This document shows positions 33,943-42,940 of a stretch of 47,982 nucleotides of DNA, piece by piece. Origin of the DNA: Sphingomonas sanguinis NBRC 13937 (lineage in GTDB: Bacteria > Pseudomonadota > Alphaproteobacteria > Sphingomonadales > Sphingomonadaceae); the NCBI RefSeq assembly GCF_001591005.1, contig NZ_BCTY01000029.1:1-47982 (forward strand), written 5' to 3'. Numbering within the stretch: position 1 is the stretch's first letter; each line of letters begins with the position of its first letter. The notes below the pieces were generated by a model. That model saw only the letters and a list, made by a program, of their open reading frames with translations, ran no database searches and was not told the origin of the DNA. The position numbers were made by a program, and so were the translations under genes.

Positions 33943-34488
33943 ATGCGGCTTCCCGTTATCGCAGTTGCAGGATGCCTTGCCGTCATGAGCAGTGCCGGGT
34001 CAGCGGGAGGCACCGCTCAACAGCCCGTGATTGCCGGCTATGGCAAGATCACGCCGGTAGAAGGCGCGGTTGAGCGGCCGGACCGCTCCCTGCGCTATCG
34101 GGTACTGTTCAGCGTGACGAAGGCGGCGTCATCCCCCGACAAGGTCAATCCCTCGCTGGAGAAGGTCGCGCGCTTTCTGAATCTGCTCGGCGCGGACAAC
34201 GTGCGGCCAGCACAGGGAGATGTGGTCGTGATCGTCCACGGCCCGGCGACACCGATTATTGCTGAAAATGGGGCGTATGCGACGAAAACCGGCGCTGCCA
34301 CGAACCCTAATCTTGCCCTGATAGCGGCGTTGAAACGAGCAGGCGTGTCCGTTCGGGTGTGCAGCCAGGCTCTGGTCGGGAACGGGATTGCCCCTGCTGA
34401 GGTCGACAAGGTCGTCGAAGTCGATGTGTCGGCGCTTACGACGATGGCGACGTTGCAGATACGCGGTTGGGCATTGATCCCGGACTGA
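33943..34488 (+). CDS. Exported DsrE-family protein
   Basis: A 181-aa protein with a short N-terminal signal containing a possible lipobox (AVAGC, Cys11), then a DsrE-like fold: YRVLFSVTKAA, VVVIVHGPAT, and VRVCSQALVGNGI with the conserved Cys that carries sulfur. DsrE-like proteins relay sulfane sulfur or bind small thiols. AAGGA (33930-33934) precedes the ATG at 33943. It is the third gene after peroxiredoxin and ArsR. Confidence 0.8.
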   Translation: MRLPVIAVAGCLAVMSSAGSAGGTAQQPVIAGYGKITPVEGAVERPDRSLRYRVLFSVTKAASSPDKVNPSLEKVARFLNLLGADNVRPAQGDVVVIVHGPATPIIAENGAYATKTGAATNPNLALIAALKRAGVSVRVCSQALVGNGIAPAEVDKVVEVDVSALTTMATLQIRGWALIPD

Positions 34489-34814
34489 TCGCTTTCACAC
34501 TGTCCCGAAGCGCGATCGATTCCGAGAACGTCCCCTCGTCTCGTTGGCCGTTCCTTGGTGGGACGAGCGATAAGACCTCGGATACCGATCGGATGTCGAC
34601 CGCCTGTTTGATGATAGCGGCCGCTGCAGCTCTCATGGGCCTGCTTGGATCGTTTCAATTGTACGATGGGCTCACGGCACGACATGACGTTGCCCTGATG
34701 ATGTGACGATGCGATAGCTCTCCCCGGGTGTTCGCCGCCATATTCGGAGGTGGGCAGGTTCTTACGCTGGTCGGGCCGCCAGCGTCCGAATTCTCACGTC
34801 CGGATACCCTGTTG
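34489..34814 (+). other. 326-bp gap with a possible small membrane peptide
   Basis: I see no convincing gene. A frame from ATG 34593 to 34706 would encode 37 residues beginning MSTACLMIAAAAALMGLLG, one membrane helix. It has no clear ribosome site, so it is a weak candidate. I looked for a fluoride riboswitch in front of nhaA here and found none. Confidence 0.3.
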
Positions 34815-35996
34815 ATGAGCCATGCCCAATCGCACCCCAGTGCGATCCGCCGTTTTCTCGAAGCACAGTCATCAGCCGGACTGGTTCTCATGGCCGCCGC
34901 GGTGGTTGCGCTCATCATCGCCAACTCGCCTCTCGGACCGGGTTATGCAGCGATGCTGCACGCCTATGTCGGGCCGCTGTCGCTCGAACACTGGATCAAT
35001 GACGGTCTGATGGCGGTGTTCTTCCTGCTCGTCGGGCTGGAGATCAAGCGCGAGGTAGTAGACGGCCAGCTCTCGACATGGCCGCGGCGCGTCCTGCCGG
35101 GCATCGCAGCCGCCGGCGGCATGATCGTGCCCGCTCTTATCTATCTCGCATTCAATGCCGGACCGACCGCGGCCGGATGGGCGATCCCCGCGGCGACCGA
35201 TATCGCCTTCGCGCTGGGCGTCATCGCACTGCTCGGTAATCGCGTGCCTGCATCGTTGCGCGTGTTTCTCGCGGCGCTGGCGATCATCGACGATCTCGGC
35301 GCGGTGCTCATCATCGCGCTGTTCTACACGGCCGACCTCTCGTTGCCTGCACTAGCGGGGGCGGGAGCGGCGCTCGCGGTTTTGATCGGGTTCAACCTGT
35401 TCAAGGTACGACGCCTGTCGCCCTATCTTCTCGTGGGCATCGTTCTTTGGGTACTGGTTCTGCGCTCGGGCATCCACGCGACGCTCGCCGGTGTCATGCT
35501 GGCCTTCACCATACCGATGGAGCGCACTCCCGGTCGATCCGACCATGCCTGCGTCAGCCCGCTGCATCGACTGGAACATGCCCTGCATCTGCCGGTGAGC
35601 TTTCTGATCGTTCCCGTCTTCGGGCTGGCGAATGCCGCGGTGCCGGTGCTGGGGCTCCCGCCGAGCGCGCTGGTCGCGCCCGTCACGCTCGGCGTCGCGG
35701 CAGGATTGCTGCTCGGCAAGGTCGGAGGCGTCTTCGGCTTTGCGTCGATCGCGGTCAGGCTGGGGCTGGCCGACAGGCCCGCACATGCGGGGCGGCTTCA
35801 GATGCTCGGGGTAGCGCTCCTGTGCGGCATCGGGTTCACGATGAGCATCTTCATCACGCTGCTCGCCTTTCCGAGCAGTCCCCTCCTCCAGGCGGAGGCC
35901 AAGATCGGTGTTCTTGCCGGCTCGCTGATTTCCGGTCTGCTCGGCTATTTCACACTGCGATGGGCCAAGCGTGATTCCGGGGGCAACGTCAGGTGA
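34815..35996 (+). CDS. nhaA: Na+/H+ antiporter NhaA
   Basis: A 393-aa inner-membrane antiporter with about twelve helices. The ion-site residues are visible: [10 protein letters not shown] (Asp133 equivalent) and [16 protein letters not shown] (the Asp163-Asp164 pair). The start chosen is MSHAQSHPS at 34815, since the upstream extension does not look like protein. Na+/H+ antiporters are among gene classes reported with fluoride riboswitches, and the fluoride operon lies just to the right, so a link to fluoride stress is possible. Its end overlaps the convergent TauE gene by 8 bp. Confidence 0.92.
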   Translation: MSHAQSHPSAIRRFLEAQSSAGLVLMAAAVVALIIANSPLGPGYAAMLHAYVGPLSLEHWINDGLMAVFFLLVGLEIKREVVDGQLSTWPRRVLPGIAAAGGMIVPALIYLAFNAGPTAAGWAIPAATDIAFALGVIALLGNRVPASLRVFLAALAIIDDLGAVLIIALFYTADLSLPALAGAGAALAVLIGFNLFKVRRLSPYLLVGIVLWVLVLRSGIHATLAGVMLAFTIPMERTPGRSDHACVSPLHRLEHALHLPVSFLIVPVFGLANAAVPVLGLPPSALVAPVTLGVAAGLLLGKVGGVFGFASIAVRLGLADRPAHAGRLQMLGVALLCGIGFTMSIFITLLAFPSSPLLQAEAKIGVLAGSLISGLLGYFTLRWAKRDSGGNVR

Positions 35997-36726
35997 GCGC
36001 CAGTTTCCCGGCTGCGATCAGAAGGACAGCGCCGAGCGCCTGAAGCAGGCGCCGGGAATCGAGCTTCGACACACCGAGCCGGGTGCCGATCAGCGCGCCG
36101 AGAAAGACGGCCACGACAAAGATCGGCAACTCGCGCGGCAACCGGCCGACCGACGTGAGGTTGTCAAGCAACCCGGCGATCGAGACGCACAGGATGAAGG
36201 CGGCCGACAGTCCCGACGTGCGGCGCGGCGTCTCCCAGCCCAGGAGCAGCACGAGCGGACTGAGGAATATGCCGCCCCCTGTCCCGGTCAGCCCAGACAG
36301 CGCGCCGATGCCCGCTCCGGAGAGGATCGCGATTCCATGGCGAGGCGGCACCGGTTCCGGCGCTTCATGCTTCGACGGCCACAACAGGCGGATCGCGGCA
36401 AGCAGCAGCACGGCCGCGACGATCGGGCGGTAGATGTACCCCGGCAGATGGACTTGCCCTGCCAGATAGGCGGCCGGGATCGCGCCGATCACGAACGGCA
36501 GCAGCAGCCTTGCATTGAATTGCCCGGCGCGCACGAAGCGCCAGGTCGTGAAACTTGCGACGAGAATGTTGAGGATCAGCGCGGTCGGGCGCATCGTCTC
36601 GGCGGGCAGCGAGAACAGCGCCATGATCGCCAGATAGGCCGATGCGCCGGCATGGCCGACCGAGGTGTAGAGTGCCGCACCCGCCATCATCAGAAGGGCG
36701 AGCAGCAGTACGGTGGAGGCATCCAT
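35989..36726 (-). CDS. TauE/SafE-family transporter
   Basis: A 245-aa membrane protein with about eight helices and the family motifs [26 protein letters not shown], which spans the first repeat, and [20 protein letters not shown]. It belongs to the large TSUP family (sulfite, sulfonates, organic anions). The substrate cannot be read from sequence. It lies 58 bp after another TauE/SafE gene, and its end overlaps nhaA. Confidence 0.85.
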   Translation of the reverse strand: MDASTVLLLALLMMAGAALYTSVGHAGASAYLAIMALFSLPAETMRPTALILNILVASFTTWRFVRAGQFNARLLLPFVIGAIPAAYLAGQVHLPGYIYRPIVAAVLLLAAIRLLWPSKHEAPEPVPPRHGIAILSGAGIGALSGLTGTGGGIFLSPLVLLLGWETPRRTSGLSAAFILCVSIAGLLDNLTSVGRLPRELPIFVVAVFLGALIGTRLGVSKLDSRRLLQALGAVLLIAAGKLALT

Positions 36727-36784
36727 CGCACGGACTTTCGGATAAGCAGTGACGGGATACGGCTATTGCGCCGATCCCCTATTG

Positions 36785-37501
36785 TCAGCCCATGACGATC
36801 ATCTGCACCGCGATCAGTGCGAGCAGGACCATCACGAATTGGCGAAAGCGGTCGACGGGCAGTCGCTTGATAAGCGAGCGCCCGGCCCAGGTGCCGGCGA
36901 TCATCGCGAGGCCCATCGCAATCGCAAGGGGCCAGAAAGCCGGTCCAAGATCGATCGTCGCGCCATAAACGATGGTCTTGGCACCGTGCATGGCAATGGC
37001 CGCAGTCGCATCGCTCGCAACATAGGCGAGCGGGGGCAGGCCGAGGCTGAGGAAGACCGCGGCGCCGAGCGGTCCGGCACTGCCCACAAGGCCGGATAGC
37101 AGGCCGGTAATGCCACCCCCGACGACCAGAACCCGGCGCGATGGCTTGAACGCGATCATACCCGTCGCCTTGAGAACGACGAGCAACAGGATCGCTCCAC
37201 CGACCAGGCGAGTGACGAGGCTGGTCGGAAGTGATGCGAAGGACAATGCCCCCAGCATCGACAGCGGAATGGCCGCCGCGAGAAACAGCAAGACCGGGCG
37301 CCAGCGTATCTGCTGCCAGTTCATGACGGCACGGGCACCGTTACCGATGATCTGGACGATCGTCAGCAGCGGCACTGCTTCGGTCACGCCGACGACTTGG
37401 TTGAGGAGCGGCAGGAGCAACAATGCGCCTCCGAAGCCCGCAGACCCCGAGATTGCGGCTGCAACGAACGCACCCAGGACGAGTAGCAAATAGTCAGTCA
37501 T
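36785..37501 (-). CDS. TauE/SafE-family transporter
   Basis: A 238-aa membrane protein with about seven to eight helices, beginning MTDYLLLVLGAFVAAAISGSAGFGGALLLLPLL, which is split here over helix 1 and its repeat motif. The second motif is GLLSGLVGSAGPLGAAVFL. It is the third TSUP member in the window and differs from the one in the sulfide operon. A short GC hairpin (7-bp stem, 37507-37534) sits between it and the upstream PepSY-like gene. Confidence 0.84.
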   Translation of the reverse strand: MTDYLLLVLGAFVAAAISGSAGFGGALLLLPLLNQVVGVTEAVPLLTIVQIIGNGARAVMNWQQIRWRPVLLFLAAAIPLSMLGALSFASLPTSLVTRLVGGAILLLVVLKATGMIAFKPSRRVLVVGGGITGLLSGLVGSAGPLGAAVFLSLGLPPLAYVASDATAAIAMHGAKTIVYGATIDLGPAFWPLAIAMGLAMIAGTWAGRSLIKRLPVDRFRQFVMVLLALIAVQMIVMG

Positions 37502-37538
37502 GCGGCGCCCGGCCTGCCGGCGCGAGCGCCGGGCATGG

Positions 37539-37796
37539 TCAGTCGTTGTCCTCGCGCTCGCGCGAGATGATCTTGTAGTCCGCTGACAGCTTCAGATCGT
37601 ACACGCCGTCCTTGCAACGGGCGTTGTCCACCTCGAATCCACCGTCGTCACGCTCGACCTTCGTCGGATTGGTGCAGCCAGCGGCGCGGATTGCCTTCAT
37701 CACCGATGCGCGCTGCGCCTTGGTGGGCATGTCATTATCGGCAAAAGCAGGCGTCGCCAACGCGATCGCGACCGTTGCCGCAAGCAGCATCTTCAT
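37539..37796 (-). CDS. Small exported PepSY-like protein
   Basis: An 85-aa protein with signal peptide MKMLLAATVAIALATPAFA and a domain that looks like PepSY (ASVMKAIRAAGCTNPTKVERDDGGFEVDNARCKDGVYDLKL). Two cysteines could form a disulfide. GGGAGA precedes the ATG at 37796. Such proteins are common as small periplasmic inhibitors or sensors, but no function is known. It follows crcB by 103 bp and may have its own promoter: TTGACC at 37867-37872 with an inverted repeat CTGAT-N4-ATCAG at 37849-37862. Confidence 0.7.
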   Translation of the reverse strand: MKMLLAATVAIALATPAFADNDMPTKAQRASVMKAIRAAGCTNPTKVERDDGGFEVDNARCKDGVYDLKLSADYKIISREREDND

Positions 37797-37899
37797 GAAA
37801 ATTCTCCCGTTGCAGTTCCGGGCAAACGTCATTCTTTCGAGAGCGTTCCTGATCGATATCAGTATCGGTCAACACCGTGCGTTGGTGCAGCTGTTCGCA

Positions 37900-38292
37900 T
37901 CATCCCCAGCGCCGCGCGGCGAGAAGGGCGATTGCCAGGACCGTCAACGACAGCACGATGCTGGCAGCGGCATAAGCAATGGCAGAGCCGATCTCGCCGC
38001 GTTCCCATAACGTCACGATATCCAGCGAGAAGGTCGACCATGTCGTAAAGCCGCCGATCAGTCCGGTCGTCACGAACAGCCGCAGTTCGGGATCGTTGAT
38101 GCTCCTTGCCGCGAACAGGCCGATCATCAGGCCCATCAACGCCGAGCCGACGACGTTGATGACGAGCGTACCCCAGGGAAAGTTCGCACCCGTGAAACGC
38201 AGGGCAAGCAGACCAACCCCGTGGCGCAGCATTCCGCCGATGCCCGAGCCAAGGAACACGACCAGGAAACCTGTCCAAAGAGGCATTGTCAT
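37900..38292 (-). CDS. crcB: Fluoride channel CrcB (Fluc)
   Basis: A 130-aa four-helix membrane protein with Fluc signatures: GSGIGGMLRHGVGL, the pore Asn in GTLVINVVGSALMG, and GFTTWSTFSLD. Two copies assemble into a fluoride-selective channel that lets F- leak out of the cell. It is the last gene of the fluoride operon, 49 nt after uppP. An internal ATG at 38286 is a second possible start. Confidence 0.93.
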   Translation of the reverse strand: MTMPLWTGFLVVFLGSGIGGMLRHGVGLLALRFTGANFPWGTLVINVVGSALMGLMIGLFAARSINDPELRLFVTTGLIGGFTTWSTFSLDIVTLWERGEIGSAIAYAAASIVLSLTVLAIALLAARRWG

Positions 38293-38341
38293 TCCGTTGC
38301 TTGCAGAGTGGCAAAGAAGCCGACGGAAGGCAGCGCGTCGG

Positions 38342-39154
38342 TCAGCCCGAGGCGAGCAACCCGGCGACCACGAAGCCGAAGACGATCCGATACCACCCGA
38401 ACGGCTCGAAACCGTGCCGACCGACGTAGCGGACGAGCCATCTTACGACCGCCATCGCGACGACGAACGACACCACCAGCCCGACACCGATCGCCATCAC
38501 GTCATCGACCCCGATGATGTCGCGGTTCTTATAGAGATCGAGCGTAGCGGCGCCGAACATGGTCGGGATCGCCAGGAAGAACGAGAATTCCGTGGCCGCT
38601 CGACGCTCGACACCCAACGCAACGCCGCCCATGATGGTCGCGCCGGAGCGAGACACGCCGGGGATGAGCGAGAGAAGCTGGCAAAGCCCGATCCCGAGCG
38701 CGAGCGATGGCGACAGGTGTTCGACGTCGCCGGCAACGACCGCACGGCGCTTGGCCCACCGTTCGATCACGATGATCGCAATCCCGCCTGCAACAAGGCT
38801 GACGACCACGACATAGGGCGAAAACAGCACCTGTTTGATGAAGTCGTGTGCCAGTCCGCCGACGATGACGGACGGAATGAAGGCGATGAGGACGTTGCGC
38901 GAAAAGCGTCGTGCGCCGGCATCGCCCTTCAATCCGGTCACCACCAACCACAGCTTTGCGCGATAGAGCCAGCAGACTGCCAGAATCGCGCCGACTTGGA
39001 TGACGACATCGACGATGCCCGCTTGCCGTCCCTCATAGCCGATCAGACGCTCGGTGAGGATGAGGTGGCCCGTCGAGGAGACGGGAATGAACTCGGTCAG
39101 GCCCTCGACAATGCCGAGGACGACGGGTGCGACCAATGCGGTAGGATCGATCAT
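38342..39154 (-). CDS. uppP: Undecaprenyl-diphosphate phosphatase UppP
   Basis: A 270-aa membrane enzyme with BacA/UppP motifs: GLTEFIPVSSTGHLIL (residues about 18-33) and the second signature PGVSRSGATIMGG. It recycles undecaprenyl pyrophosphate for wall synthesis. Its ATG overlaps the enolase stop by 4 nt, so it belongs to the fluoride operon. A second, inducible copy would help if fluoride inhibits phosphate-transfer enzymes; that is inference. Confidence 0.92.
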   Translation of the reverse strand: MIDPTALVAPVVLGIVEGLTEFIPVSSTGHLILTERLIGYEGRQAGIVDVVIQVGAILAVCWLYRAKLWLVVTGLKGDAGARRFSRNVLIAFIPSVIVGGLAHDFIKQVLFSPYVVVVSLVAGGIAIIVIERWAKRRAVVAGDVEHLSPSLALGIGLCQLLSLIPGVSRSGATIMGGVALGVERRAATEFSFFLAIPTMFGAATLDLYKNRDIIGVDDVMAIGVGLVVSFVVAMAVVRWLVRYVGRHGFEPFGWYRIVFGFVVAGLLASG

Positions 39155-40452
39155 GCCCGCCTCTCGACGTAACGGGCAAACGGAGCCGCCATGCGGGCAC
39201 GATCGCCCAGCTCCGCCTCGATCGCGATGAGGCGGTTATATTTGGCAAGCCGCTCGCCGCGACACGGGGCGCCCGACTTAATCTGGCCTGCACCCATCGC
39301 GACCGCAAAGTCGGCGATGAAGTCGTCTGCGGTTTCACCGGAGCGATGCGACACCATCGTCCCCCATCCCGCTTGCTGGCAGATGCGGACGGCCTCGATC
39401 GTCTCCGTCACCGTTCCGATCTGGTTCGGCTTGATGAGGGCGGCATTGGCAGCGTGTCGGGCGATGCCTTCACGGATGATGCGGGGGTTGGTGACGAACA
39501 GGTCGTCCCCGACGATCTGTATCCGATCGCCCTGGTCGGCGGTCTGATCGATGAACCCGGCCCAGTCTTCCTCGCCAAAGCCGTCTTCGATCGAGACGAT
39601 CGGATAGGCATCGATCCAGCGCCCGTAGAGTGCGAGCAGTGCCGCCCGATCGAGCCGTCCGGTGCGCGACCGCGACAGGTGATAGCTCTCACCCTCGGCA
39701 AAGGACGATGCGGCGGGATCGAGCGCAATCGCGATATCGACCCCGGGGCGATACCCTGCACGTTCGATGGCTGCGACGATCAGCTCGCAGGCGGCCTCGT
39801 TGCTGTCGAGCCGAGGCGCGAAGCCACCCTCGTCACCCACCGAGGTCGCAAGCCCGCGGTCGTGCAACAGGCTACGCAGGGCGGCATAGGTTTCCGCACC
39901 GTAGCGCACGGCTTCCGCGAAACCCGGCGCACCGTGCGGCACGATCATGAATTCCTGGAAGTCCAGGCTGCTGTCGGCATGTTTGCCGCCGTTCAGGACG
40001 TTCATGCAGGGCACCGGCAGGAGATAGTCATCGGCGTCGTTCAGGCTCCGGTAGAGTGGTCGCCCTTGTGCCAGCGCGGAGGCGCGCGCGACGGCAATGG
40101 AAACGCCCAGGATGGCGTTGCCACCGAGCCGGCCCTTGGTGTCGGTGCCGTCGAGTGCGATCATCACATGATCGATGTCGGATTGCGCGCGGGCATCCAA
40201 CCCCATGAGTGCATCTGCAATCTCGCCTTCGACATGAGCGGCAGCGCGCCGCACGCCCTTGCCGCCGTAACGGTTACGGTCGTCGTCGCGAAGTTCGACG
40301 GCTTCGTGCAGGCCGGTCGAAGCCCCGGACGGGACCGAGGCGGTTGCCGAGTTTCCGTCCGTCAGCGTCACCGTGACGTACAGGGTCGGATTGCCCCGGG
40401 AATCCAGGATTTCCAGGGCTTGGAGACGGGCGATCTGGCTGTCGATGGACAT
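39151..40452 (-). CDS. eno: Enolase (fluoride-operon copy)
   Basis: A 433-aa enolase with the full set of motifs: EILDSRGNPTLYV, SGASTGLHEA, catalytic Glu and Lys regions (SVGDEGGFAP; ALIKPNQIGT), metal ligands (IALDPAASSF, SIEDGFGEEDW, IVGDDLFVTNP) and MVSHRSGETADD. Enolase is the classical fluoride target, since F- with Mg and phosphate blocks its active site. The gene lies 13 nt after a phosphoglycerate mutase and overlaps uppP. I infer an extra or fluoride-tolerant copy, with the housekeeping gene elsewhere. Confidence 0.94.
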   Translation of the reverse strand: MSIDSQIARLQALEILDSRGNPTLYVTVTLTDGNSATASVPSGASTGLHEAVELRDDDRNRYGGKGVRRAAAHVEGEIADALMGLDARAQSDIDHVMIALDGTDTKGRLGGNAILGVSIAVARASALAQGRPLYRSLNDADDYLLPVPCMNVLNGGKHADSSLDFQEFMIVPHGAPGFAEAVRYGAETYAALRSLLHDRGLATSVGDEGGFAPRLDSNEAACELIVAAIERAGYRPGVDIAIALDPAASSFAEGESYHLSRSRTGRLDRAALLALYGRWIDAYPIVSIEDGFGEEDWAGFIDQTADQGDRIQIVGDDLFVTNPRIIREGIARHAANAALIKPNQIGTVTETIEAVRICQQAGWGTMVSHRSGETADDFIADFAVAMGAGQIKSGAPCRGERLAKYNRLIAIEAELGDRARMAAPFARYVERRA

Positions 40453-40465
40453 GGGAAATTTCCTG

Positions 40466-41095
40466 TCAGGAGATGATCGCGCGATCGAGGATCGCGGTCG
40501 TTGCGGCGAATTCGTAGAGGATGGCACCGGCGGTCGGGATGTCGAACGTCTCGACCCCGAGCGCATCGATGCCGTCGAGCGCCATGGCGAGTGCGCGCAG
40601 GCTGTTGCCGTGCGCCACGACCAGCGTGGCGCCGCCTTGCATAATGGCAGGCAGCATGACGTGGATGTGGTAGGCGAGCACGCGCGCTGCCGTATCGCGC
40701 AGGCTCTCCCCGTCGGGCGGTGCATCGGCATAGGAGCGGCGCCAGCGCAGCACCTGTTCGACGCCGTACCGATCTGCGGCTTCCGCCTTGTTCAGCCCTG
40801 TCAGCGCGCCGTAATCGCGTTCGTTGAGAGCCAGGTTTGCGATGACGGGAACGTCCTGACTGCCGGTCACGGCCGTGACGATGGCAGTGGTGTCGGCGCA
40901 CCTGCGTAGCGTCGACCGGAAGATGCGGGCGGGCCGAATGCCGCGGTCCAGCAACTGACGGGCAACGGCGTCGGCCTGTCCGCGCCCGTTTGCCGTCAAT
41001 GCGGGATCGGCCGATCCGGTAAAGCGATTGGCGGCGTTGGCTTCGCTTTCTCCATGTCGAAGCAGGATCAGGCGCGCATGGGCAGCTCCGTTCAT
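40466..41095 (-). CDS. gpmA: 2,3-bisphosphoglycerate-dependent phosphoglycerate mutase
   Basis: A 209-aa histidine-phosphatase-superfamily enzyme with LLRHGESEANAANRFTG (catalytic His), LNERDYGALTGLNKAEA and VVAHGNSLRALAM. These are the dPGM signatures, somewhat shorter than the usual 230-250 aa. It makes 2-phosphoglycerate, the substrate for the adjacent enolase. It overlaps the UspA gene by 4 nt. Confidence 0.9.
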   Translation of the reverse strand: MNGAAHARLILLRHGESEANAANRFTGSADPALTANGRGQADAVARQLLDRGIRPARIFRSTLRRCADTTAIVTAVTGSQDVPVIANLALNERDYGALTGLNKAEAADRYGVEQVLRWRRSYADAPPDGESLRDTAARVLAYHIHVMLPAIMQGGATLVVAHGNSLRALAMALDGIDALGVETFDIPTAGAILYEFAATTAILDRAIIS

Positions 41096-41916
41096 CGTTC
41101 AAGGGCCATCAGCAACGGGATTTCGGCTGCGGCGAGCAGATGCCGCGTGGTGCCGCCCATGAACCATTCGACGAGCTGGTTGTGCCGGTAGGCGCCGGTC
41201 ACCAGTAGATCGGCTCCGACAGCCTTGGCTTCCGCGACGAGCTGCGCACCCAGATTGTCACCCTGTCGGGGGACGACATGAAGTTCGTGCGTCACGCACA
41301 GTTCGTCGAGCAGCGCCTCGAGCTTCAGCGCCGGATCGCCATCCTCGCCGATGCGGATCGCGGTGACCCGGCTTGCCACCCGCAACCATGGTGCCGCCTC
41401 CCTGATCGCATGGCGGGCCGTATCGCTGTCGCTGAGACCGACAGCCATATGGCTGAATGCGGTGACGGCACCGGGCTGCCAGTGCGGTGGTACGATCAGG
41501 ACCGGTTTGTCGGTGGAAAAGAGGGCTGCGTGAATGGCATCGCCACTGTCCATGCTCTGTTCGCGCGCGACCACGATCAGCGCATCGACGTTCGCGGCCT
41601 CGCTCGTAACGACGGCTTCTTCCGTGCCGACGACCGACCGCCAGAATACCCGTGGCGTGTCCTCGCCTGCCCCGGCGTTCCACGCGACGAAGGCGGCATG
41701 GGCCGCATCGGCACGCTCCTGCGCGGTCCCTTCATCACGTTCGCGCATGCGCTGGAACTGGATTTCCTCATCGCTGGAGGCGTGAATCCTATCGGGATCG
41801 ACGACGACGTTGAGTGCTTCGATCGAAGCGTCGCCCAATGCTTTTGCGGCAAGAACCGCCGCATCCAGACAGGCAGGCGCGCTGTCCGCGCCCACGATGA
41901 CAGCAAGCAGCTTCAT
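41092..41916 (-). CDS. Universal stress protein with two Usp domains
   Basis: A 274-aa cytosolic protein made of two UspA-like halves (about 1-145 and 150-274). The C-terminal half has GADLLVTGAYRHNQLVEWFMGGTTRHLL, close to the family's nucleotide-binding GxxGxxx(S/T) region. UspA genes have been reported with fluoride riboswitches. It overlaps both neighbours by 4 nt. Its precise role in fluoride stress is unknown. Confidence 0.88.
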   Translation of the reverse strand: MKLLAVIVGADSAPACLDAAVLAAKALGDASIEALNVVVDPDRIHASSDEEIQFQRMRERDEGTAQERADAAHAAFVAWNAGAGEDTPRVFWRSVVGTEEAVVTSEAANVDALIVVAREQSMDSGDAIHAALFSTDKPVLIVPPHWQPGAVTAFSHMAVGLSDSDTARHAIREAAPWLRVASRVTAIRIGEDGDPALKLEALLDELCVTHELHVVPRQGDNLGAQLVAEAKAVGADLLVTGAYRHNQLVEWFMGGTTRHLLAAAEIPLLMALER

Positions 41917-42731
41917 GACATGATCTCCTGTGGCGAGGGATGAACGACTTTTGGATCAGCTATGCGCCCGGCCCGCGTCCGTGTGCCCAGCAGATAGTTG
42001 CGGAGCCACGGGTCCTGGCTGTGCTCCAGCTCACGGACGGGGGCGACGGCAAGGATCGTGCGATCCGACAGAACCGCGACACGGTCGCAGATGGTGTAGA
42101 GGGTATCGAGGTCGTGGGTCACGACCACCACGCTCAGGCCTAGTTCGCTTGCCAGACCACCGATCAGGGCATCGATCTGTGCTGCCATGATCGGATCGAG
42201 ACCGGCAGTCGGTTCGTCGAGGAGGATGAGATCCGGGTCGCGCACGATCGCCCGCGCCACCCCCACACGCTTTTGCAACCCGCCGGAAAGCTCGGACGGG
42301 AACTTCCACAGCGCATCCTCGGGAAGTCCCGATGCGAGCGCCTTCATTCTTGCGACCGACAGGATCAGCTCTTCCGGCAAACCGTGATGTTCGCGCAGCG
42401 GCATCGCGATGTTGTCCAGAACGCTGAAATCGGAAAACAGTGCGTTGGCTTGAAAGAGCACGCCCCAGCGCTGTTTGATCGCGGCCAGCGTCCGGTCGTC
42501 AGCCTGGTACAGATCGTCTCCGAACAGCCTGACGGTGCCCGCTTTCGGTGGCAGCAGGCCGATAATGCATCGAAGCAGAACCGATTTTCCCGATCCCGAC
42601 GCGCCGACCAAGCCAAGAACCTCGCCACGCTTCATGACGAGGTCCACACCGTCGTGGATGATCCGGCCGCTCAGTTCGGTCACAACGCCCTCAAGAATGA
42701 GCGGAGAGGCATCGTCATGCGTGTTCGTCAT
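41913..42731 (-). CDS. ABC transporter ATPase, MlaF-like, without permease
   Basis: A 272-aa ATPase with Walker A GASGSGKS, signature LSGGLQKRVGVARAI, Walker B LILLDEP and the H-loop VTHDLD. Its closest relatives by motif are MlaF/Ttg2A ATPases of lipid transport. No permease or substrate-binding gene is adjacent, so it must act with a partner encoded elsewhere or with the small membrane protein at 42728-42940. ATG 42731 is chosen because it overlaps that gene's stop by 4 nt. Confidence 0.87.
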   Translation of the reverse strand: MTNTHDDASPLILEGVVTELSGRIIHDGVDLVMKRGEVLGLVGASGSGKSVLLRCIIGLLPPKAGTVRLFGDDLYQADDRTLAAIKQRWGVLFQANALFSDFSVLDNIAMPLREHHGLPEELILSVARMKALASGLPEDALWKFPSELSGGLQKRVGVARAIVRDPDLILLDEPTAGLDPIMAAQIDALIGGLASELGLSVVVVTHDLDTLYTICDRVAVLSDRTILAVAPVRELEHSQDPWLRNYLLGTRTRAGRIADPKVVHPSPQEIMS

Positions 42732-42940
42732 GACCGGCCCACCCACCAACCGAACAGGCCGGTGACCGTCAGGAGGACGACCGTCGCCACCGCCCCGCTT
42801 CGCAGGGCCTCACGGGCTGCCCGCCCCTTGGGAAGCCGGTGCTGGCTATATTCGGCGTAAGTGATGATGCCGGCGCTGATCCCGCCCAGCGGTGCGAAGA
42901 TGCCCCCTATCGCCCATGCGAGGAGGGCAGTCCGGTTCAT
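42728..42940 (-). CDS. Small two-helix membrane protein
   Basis: A 70-aa protein with two membrane helices (LLAWAIGGIFAPLGGISAGIITYA; AVATVVLLTVTGLFGWWVG) joined by a basic loop (HRLPKGRAAREALR). I do not recognise a family. It overlaps the phosphatase gene upstream and the ATPase gene downstream by 4 nt each, so it is a genuine operon member. It could be a membrane partner of the orphan ATPase. Confidence 0.7.
   Translation of the reverse strand: MNRTALLAWAIGGIFAPLGGISAGIITYAEYSQHRLPKGRAAREALRSGAVATVVLLTVTGLFGWWVGRS

Noticed and set aside
34489..34814. A fluoride riboswitch in front of nhaA
   Set aside because: I looked for GGCGATGG, AACCGC and a CCTAC end on the plus strand and found no such combination.
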